64,000 nucleotides of DNA, taken from positions 43,758,938 through 43,822,937 of the forward strand of contig NW_026622786.1 of assembly GCF_023065955.2 (NCBI RefSeq). The letters are read 5' to 3'. This DNA is from Ursus arctos. Its lineage: Eukaryota > Chordata > Mammalia > Carnivora > Ursidae. The notes under the pieces are model-generated. The model did not search any database. It saw only the letters and a list, made by a program, of their open reading frames with translations, and was not told the origin of the DNA. Below, in pieces: positions 58,946 to 64,000 of this stretch; position 1 is the stretch's first letter, and every line of letters begins with the position of its first letter. The translations under genes and the position numbers were made by a program.

Positions 58946-60415
58946 AATGGGCATCATGTTGCCTGATTTCAAGCTATACTACAAAGCTGTGATCACCAAG
59001 ACAGCATGGTACTGGCACAAAAACAGACACATAGACAAATGGAACAGAATAGAGAACCCAGAAATGGACCCTTGGCTCTATGGTCAACTAATCTTTGACA
59101 AAGCAGGAAAAAACATCCAGTGGAAAAAAGACAGTCTCTTCAATAAATGGTGCTGGGAAAATTGGACAGCTACATGCAAAAGAATGAAACTTGACCACTC
59201 TCTCACACCATACACAAAGATAAACTCCAAATGGATGAAAGACCTCAATGTGAGACAGGAATCCATCAAAATCCTAGAGGAGAACATAGGCTGTAACCTC
59301 TTTGACATCGGCCATAGCAACTTCTTTCATGACACAACTCCAAAGGCAAGAGAAACAAAAGAAAAAATGAACTTGTGGGACTTCATCAAGATAAAAAGTT
59401 TCTGCACAGCAAAGAAAACAGTCAACAAAACAAAGAGGCAACCCACAGAATGGGAGAAGATATTTGCAAATGACACTACAGATAAAAGACTGGCATCCAA
59501 GATCTATAAAGAACTTCTCAAACTCGATACACGTGAAACAAAAATCAAATCATAAAATGGGCAGAAGATATGAACAGACACTTTTCCAATGAAGACATAC
59601 AAATGGCTAACAGACACATGAAAAAATGTTCAAAATCATTAGCCATCAGGGAAATTCAAATCAAAACTACATTGAGATACCACCTTACGCCAGTTAGAAT
59701 GGCATAATGGACAAGGCAAGAAACAACAAATGTTGGAGAGGATGTGGAGAAAGGGGAACCCTCTTACACTGTTGGTGGGAATGCAAGTTGGTACAGCCAC
59801 TTTGGAAAACAGTGCGGAGGTCCCTCAAAAAGTGAAAAATAGAGCTACCCTATGACCCAGCCATTGCACTACTGGGTATTTACCCCAAAGATACAGACAT
59901 AGTGAAGAGAAGGGCCATATGCATCCCAATGTTCATAGCAGCATTGTCCACAATAGCTAAGAAGATGCGATCCATATATACAATGGAATATTACTCAGCC
60001 ATCAGAAAGAATGATTACACAACATTTGCAGCAACATGGACGGGCCTGGAGGAGATTATGCTAAGTGAAATAAGTCAAGCAGAGAAAGACAATTATCGTA
60101 TGGTTTCACTCATTTATGGAACATAAGAAATAGGAAGATCGGTAGGAGAAGGAAGGGAAGAAGGAAGGGGGGGTAAACAGAAGGGGGAATGAACCATGAG
60201 AGACTGTGGACTCTGGGAAACAAACTGAGGGCTTCAGAGGGGAGGGGGCTGGGGGATTGGGACAGGCTGGTGATGGGTATTAAGGAGGGCACATACTGCA
60301 TGGTGCACTGGGTGTTATACGCAAATAGTGAATCATGGAACATTGCATCAAAAACTGGGATGTACTGTATGGTGACTAATATAACAAAATAAAAATAAAA
60401 ATAAATAAATAAATG
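58946..60415 (+). mobile_element. Young 5'-truncated L1 in the MSH4 last intron
   Basis: Antisense to MSH4. It starts within ORF2 (atgggcatcatgttgcctg) and includes the 3'UTR, ending in an (AAAT)-rich tail at 60380-60415. I see no clear target-site duplication. It is very similar to 6540-8000 and to the reverse complement of 22500-24000. Confidence 0.93.
58947..60126 (+). pseudogene. L1 ORF2 C-terminal remnant
   Basis: The frame 58947-59555 covers the post-RT region ([20 protein letters not shown] onward). A frameshift follows near 59540, and the C-terminal part reappears at 59902-60126. Compared with the copies at 7500-7650 and 22850-23000, about 45 nt are missing between the IAK and KKM residues (near 59960), an apparently in-frame loss. 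No endonuclease or RT core is present. Confidence 0.85.
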
Positions 60416-60526
60416 TTTTAATTATTAACATTATTATATATGCGACACAACACCATTATAAAAATGTAAACTAAAAATATTTTCTTGAATTGGAAAACCA
60501 ATTCTTACTGCTAAAAAGTTTCTTAC

Positions 60527-60615
60527 CAAAATTTGTCTGGTAATTTGAGTTGTGATTTCTTTGGCATCCAAGACAATTGATGGTGGGAGTGATGACACTT
60601 CTGCAGCTTTTAATC
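60527..60615 (-). CDS. MSH4: MSH4 penultimate coding exon
   Basis: 89 bp, acceptor tatataattttag, donor tttg|gtaaga. It completes a glycine codon (G|GA) and encodes [20 protein letters not shown] then TTQITRQIL. In MutS proteins this lies just after the ATPase core, in the helix-turn-helix dimer region. Phases agree with both neighbours. Probably exon 19 of 20 by human numbering. Confidence 0.95.
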
Positions 60616-61209
60616 CTAAAATTATATACAATGGGGCTTCAACCTTGTTACGGCAGGTATTTATTTTAAGCAGTAATAATCTTTTCTTCACAGATTTAAA
60701 CTTCCATTCTACAGGCATTTCTGAACAACTTAGCAATTCTCAAAATTAAATTTTCTAAAGTTCTGGATGACAATTTACCAATTAAAAGATTTAATTAGTT
60801 GTCCAAGACATATGACAAATCAGAGTATCAATTACCTCTCAACACACCTCTGAGACAGTCAGGAAAACATGATAGGGAAAAGAAAAAGGGTAACTAGAAA
60901 ACTGATTAATAATGAAATTCCAACTACAAATGCAGTTGGTTAACAGAAGGTCAAAGGATATGAGCTTTGCAAGGGAGGAGAGATAACCCTAGTCACAGAG
61001 ATAATCCTAAAGCTAAATGTTCATCTGTCTAGCAGATCACTGAGAGAGGGATTTCTCACAAGATATAACTATAGATGACTATTCTTCATGCAAATTCAAA
61101 GTACTATGTAGTATTCTCATGTTCTCTGAGCCTAATTTTATTGTATAAATGCCACATAGGCTTTCTACTGTGTGCTAATAGTTTATTGTATATACTACTT
61201 TAGAGGCAA

Positions 61210-61370
61210 TAGAAACAACACTAACACATTTATTGAGAAGTTACTAATTGCTAGGCACTATGTTGAACAATTCATATTTGATAATTCATTTAATCTTCAT
61301 AAGCCTACATATATGGAAAATTATCCCCATTTAATAGATGAAAGTAAAGCTTATAAAAATTAAATATCTG
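61210..61370 (-). mobile_element. MIR SINE, minus strand
   Basis: atttattgagaagttactaa, gctaggcactatgttgaaca and attatccccatttaatagat match the reverse-complement MIR order; it lies in an MSH4 intron. Confidence 0.75.
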
Positions 61371-61926
61371 ATACAAATTAAGTTATGCAGTTGATTTCTC
61401 ATTTCAAATAGCAAAACAAAGATGCTTTTCCCTCAAAGGTCACATTCATAGCTAAAATAATTTTAGGAACTTTTATATGTATAGGTCAATGAAAATTTTT
61501 CTGTATCCATGAGATTTTACATGTCACATAATGATTTAGATAGAAAATATCTAATCAAGTTTACAAGTATCATATGGTTTGATAATACATTCCCTTTTAA
61601 CACTTTAGGTTATCAAGTTCCCTGCATCTGAAGAAAAAAGATGTTACTGAAAAAATGTGTAAGAAATATACAATTTTCAATTCACTTATAACTTGCAAAT
61701 ATAACCTAAATTGCATTTTTCTAAGAATAGAAACTAATACTTCTAGGACTTTCATGTGTTGTAATTCTACATAGTACTGATTAATATAGCTTAATACACA
61801 TAAAATGTGAGCTTGACACAGAAAATACAGTCTTAGAGCATAAGCACTCAAAAGAATGACAGGAAAAGTTGCTTAGACTGACAGCTAAGTAAAAGGAAGA
61901 AGAATTATGAGAATATGTAGTGTTTA

Positions 61927-62139
<213 letters not shown>

Positions 62140-62661
62140 CTAGAATATATAAAAATGAATGTCAGTATTTTTTAAATGAACTAGAAAAAAATTTTTGTTT
62201 GATTTTCCAAGTAGGTTGGCAGAGGTGTAGGACTGAAACTAGTAATGGTCAATTCATTTCAAAATGTTTTGCAAATTTATATTCAATGAAAGAAACATGT
62301 TTATTATGTTTACATATCACATGTATGTTACATTACAGGAAAGAGAACAAATTTAAAAATAAAATCCTAAAAAAATATCTGAAGATATTCAAAAGATGAG
62401 GTTTACCAGAAATAAAGCTGTTAAGTGAAGTAATCATTTATTAGAAAAGTAATCTACAAACAAAATCATAACAATTCTCTCAACTTTTAAAAAAACTGTA
62501 CTTTAAAAGTAGCTTCCCTCCATATAACTGTTTTTTGGAAAGTGGAATCAATGGATTGTCTTAGGTATTTGAAATTGCAAAGTTTTTTGGTTTTTAGATT
62601 TCCATTGTGTTTGGGTTAGGTACTTAAAGGAAAGAAAGAAAAGATGAAGAATAATGCTTAA

Positions 62662-62850
62662 GACAATGATTCTCAAACTTTAGTAATCCCCTGGGGAGCT
62701 TGTTAAAGATGCAAATTCTTGGTACTTATCCCCCCAAAATTTTCAATCAGTAGTTGTAATGTGGAATCCCAGGAAACCCCATTTTCCAGAAGTATTTTAG
62801 GTGATATTGATGCAGATGGTTCAAGTGATTTATGACCAGTACATGGTTTC
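62662..62850 (+). mobile_element. MER5A/B-like DNA transposon
   Basis: aatgattctcaaactttagt..tcccctggggagcttgttaa..ggtgatattgatgcagatgg follow the MER5 order. Confidence 0.75.
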
Positions 62851-63250
62851 CAGTCCCGCGTTACTAAACTAGATAGAGATTTGAATAATTGGTTATGTTT
62901 TAAGATATAAGCAGGAAAAACTGTAAATATGTGATTAGTAGAAAAATAAAATGTTAAGACATTAAAAAGAAAATATCTGGGTTGGCATATGGCATCAGCC
63001 ATGTAAGGGGGGTGGCAAGAGGTATAGGACAGAAAAATGAAAAAATTCAACTACTTACTCAATAATCAAAAGGGGTATAAAACCAAATTTATAAAGCAAC
63101 AGAAAAATATTTAGAAATCCAGTAAACTATTTAGACCTAAGAACCATGTTCATAATAACATTAACGTCCTCAAAATTTATCAAACCAACCTATTACTCTT
63201 TACTACTAGAAATAGAATCATTATTATCTTTAAATCTCATCAGATTAGAG

Positions 63251-63639
63251 GTGAGGTGGGGACACCATAATGCCAGCACCTGAAACGCTAAGAGGATGCC
63301 AGTGGCTGTGGGGCCTTATAGACAGTCCCAGCCAACCTGCTTCAACCACATGAAGATGGGCTTTATGATGGGTTATGCAGTGTGCATGGCAGCTGAGGTG
63401 CTCTTGGGTACTTTTTCCTGTCTCAGAATTGGAATGTGGGGTTGGAAGCTGATGGGTAGCATCAGAAAAATCATGATGCAGACTGATGTCATCTTTAGCA
63501 CATTCATGGCCATCAGGATGGGCATCCAATACTAATTAGGGTCATGGCTGCCCACTACATCTACCCCTTCCCATCAGTCCCAGCCCATGTACTATAATAA
63601 AACAAGTCTTTGAGTTAAATAATAAAAATAAAATAAAAT
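63251..63639 (+). pseudogene. ROMO1: ROMO1 processed retrocopy with an open 79-codon frame
   Basis: The frame 63296-63535 gives 79 residues, the same length as ROMO1, a small inner-mitochondrial-membrane protein. It keeps [18 protein letters not shown] and FMAI.MGI in place. It is intronless, has ROMO1-like 5' and 3' untranslated text, an AATAAA (63597-63602) and an A-rich tail, and is flanked by aaatctcatcagattagag (63232-63250) and aaatctaatcagattaaag (63640-63658), two mismatches. About two dozen residues differ from the human protein as I remember it, including several glycines of the membrane segment, and many changes look like G-to-A or C-to-T. I infer a neutral pseudogene that by chance has kept its frame. 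Confidence 0.88.
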
Positions 63640-63748
63640 AAATCTAATCAGATTAAAGAGTGAATTCCAGAACCCCAGAACCGATTCAGAAAACTCATCC
63701 TTAAAATTCTGTTGCTCTAGAACCATTCTCAATACCAAAATCTGTAAT

Positions 63749-64000
63749 AGTCAGGCTTCTCCAGAGAAACAGAATGGGTGTATGTGTGTGTGAGTAGAGA
63801 AAGAGAGAGAGAGATTGATTTACTATTAGGAATTGGCTCATATGATTATGGAGACTGAAGAATCCCCAGGTCTGTAATCAGCAAGTTGGAGACTCAGAGA
63901 GCTGATGCTGTAGTTCCAGTCTGAGTCTAAAGGCCTGAGAACCAGGAGAGCAAATGGTATAGTTCCAGCCCAAATGCTGGCAGGCTCAAGATCCAGAAAG
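63749..64000 (-). mobile_element. MLT2-like LTR (ERVL), minus strand, cut by the window edge
   Basis: tcaggcttctccagagaaac agaatggg.., aggaattggctcatatgatt, agctgatgctgtagttcca: reverse complement of an MLT2 LTR. A (GT/GA)n run sits at 63780-63812. Confidence 0.8.

Larger units (their letters stand above)
57192..60526 (-). other. MSH4: MSH4 last intron
   Basis: GT-AG intron of 3,335 bp (donor gtaaga at 60526). It holds L2, MER5A and a young L1 on the opposite strand. About 57240-58050 has no repeat I can name. Confidence 0.85.
62140..64000 (-). other. MSH4: MSH4 intron, running off the right edge
   Basis: No further MSH4 exon is visible; I looked for the preceding GRGTNTEEG-type block on the minus strand and did not find it. 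It contains MER5A, the ROMO1 retrocopy and an LTR. Confidence 0.75.

Overview
This is a mammalian nuclear window from a carnivoran, probably an arctoid (bear, seal or mustelid group). The evidence is at least sixteen tRNA-Lys-derived CanSINE copies on both strands, several with the short arctoid-type consensus, plus carnivore L1s, ancient L2/MIR/MER5A/MLT elements and GT-AG split genes. There is no prokaryotic signal; most long ORFs are LINE debris or its antisense shadows.

The host genes are two convergent, germline-related genes. ASB17 lies on the plus strand as three exons (35619-36019, 49993-50272, 51576-51782) that join in frame to 295 codons, the length I recall for the human protein. 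MSH4 lies on the minus strand; its last three coding exons are present (61965-62139, 60527-60615, 57000-57191) and the rest lies beyond the right edge. The two stop codons face each other 5.2 kb apart. This matches the MSH4-ASB17 neighbourhood of human 1p31.1, so positions 1-35 kb should be the gene-poor interval upstream of ASB17 toward ST6GALNAC3. A processed, still-open ROMO1 retrocopy (63251-63639) sits in an MSH4 intron.

Layout: 1-3.3 kb, LTR-retroelement relics (one MaLR-like, one unassigned LTR-like pair); 3.3-12 kb, CanSINEs and two nested L1s; 12.7-14.4 kb, old L2 and MLT1; 15-20 kb, old L1s, L2 and an inverted young L1; 20-22 kb, MLT1 and an LTR-like stretch; 22.46-28.47 kb, a full-length (6.0 kb) minus-strand L1 with 16-bp target-site duplications but dead ORFs; 29-31.4 kb, an internally deleted L1; 33.3-33.9 kb, a nearly perfect 292-bp tandem duplication; 35.6-51.8 kb, ASB17 with a repeat-filled 14-kb first intron; 51.9-57 kb, intergenic repeats; 57-64 kb, the MSH4 3' part with an L1 in its last intron.

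I found no new gene system. The items most worth a second look are the recent tandem duplication upstream of ASB17, the open ROMO1 retrocopy, an L1 with an apparent 3' transduction nested in a twin-primed older L1, a 276-bp twin-primed L1 with perfect duplications, and two L1 relics whose 5'UTR runs straight into ORF2. All family names are from recognition by eye; no search was run.
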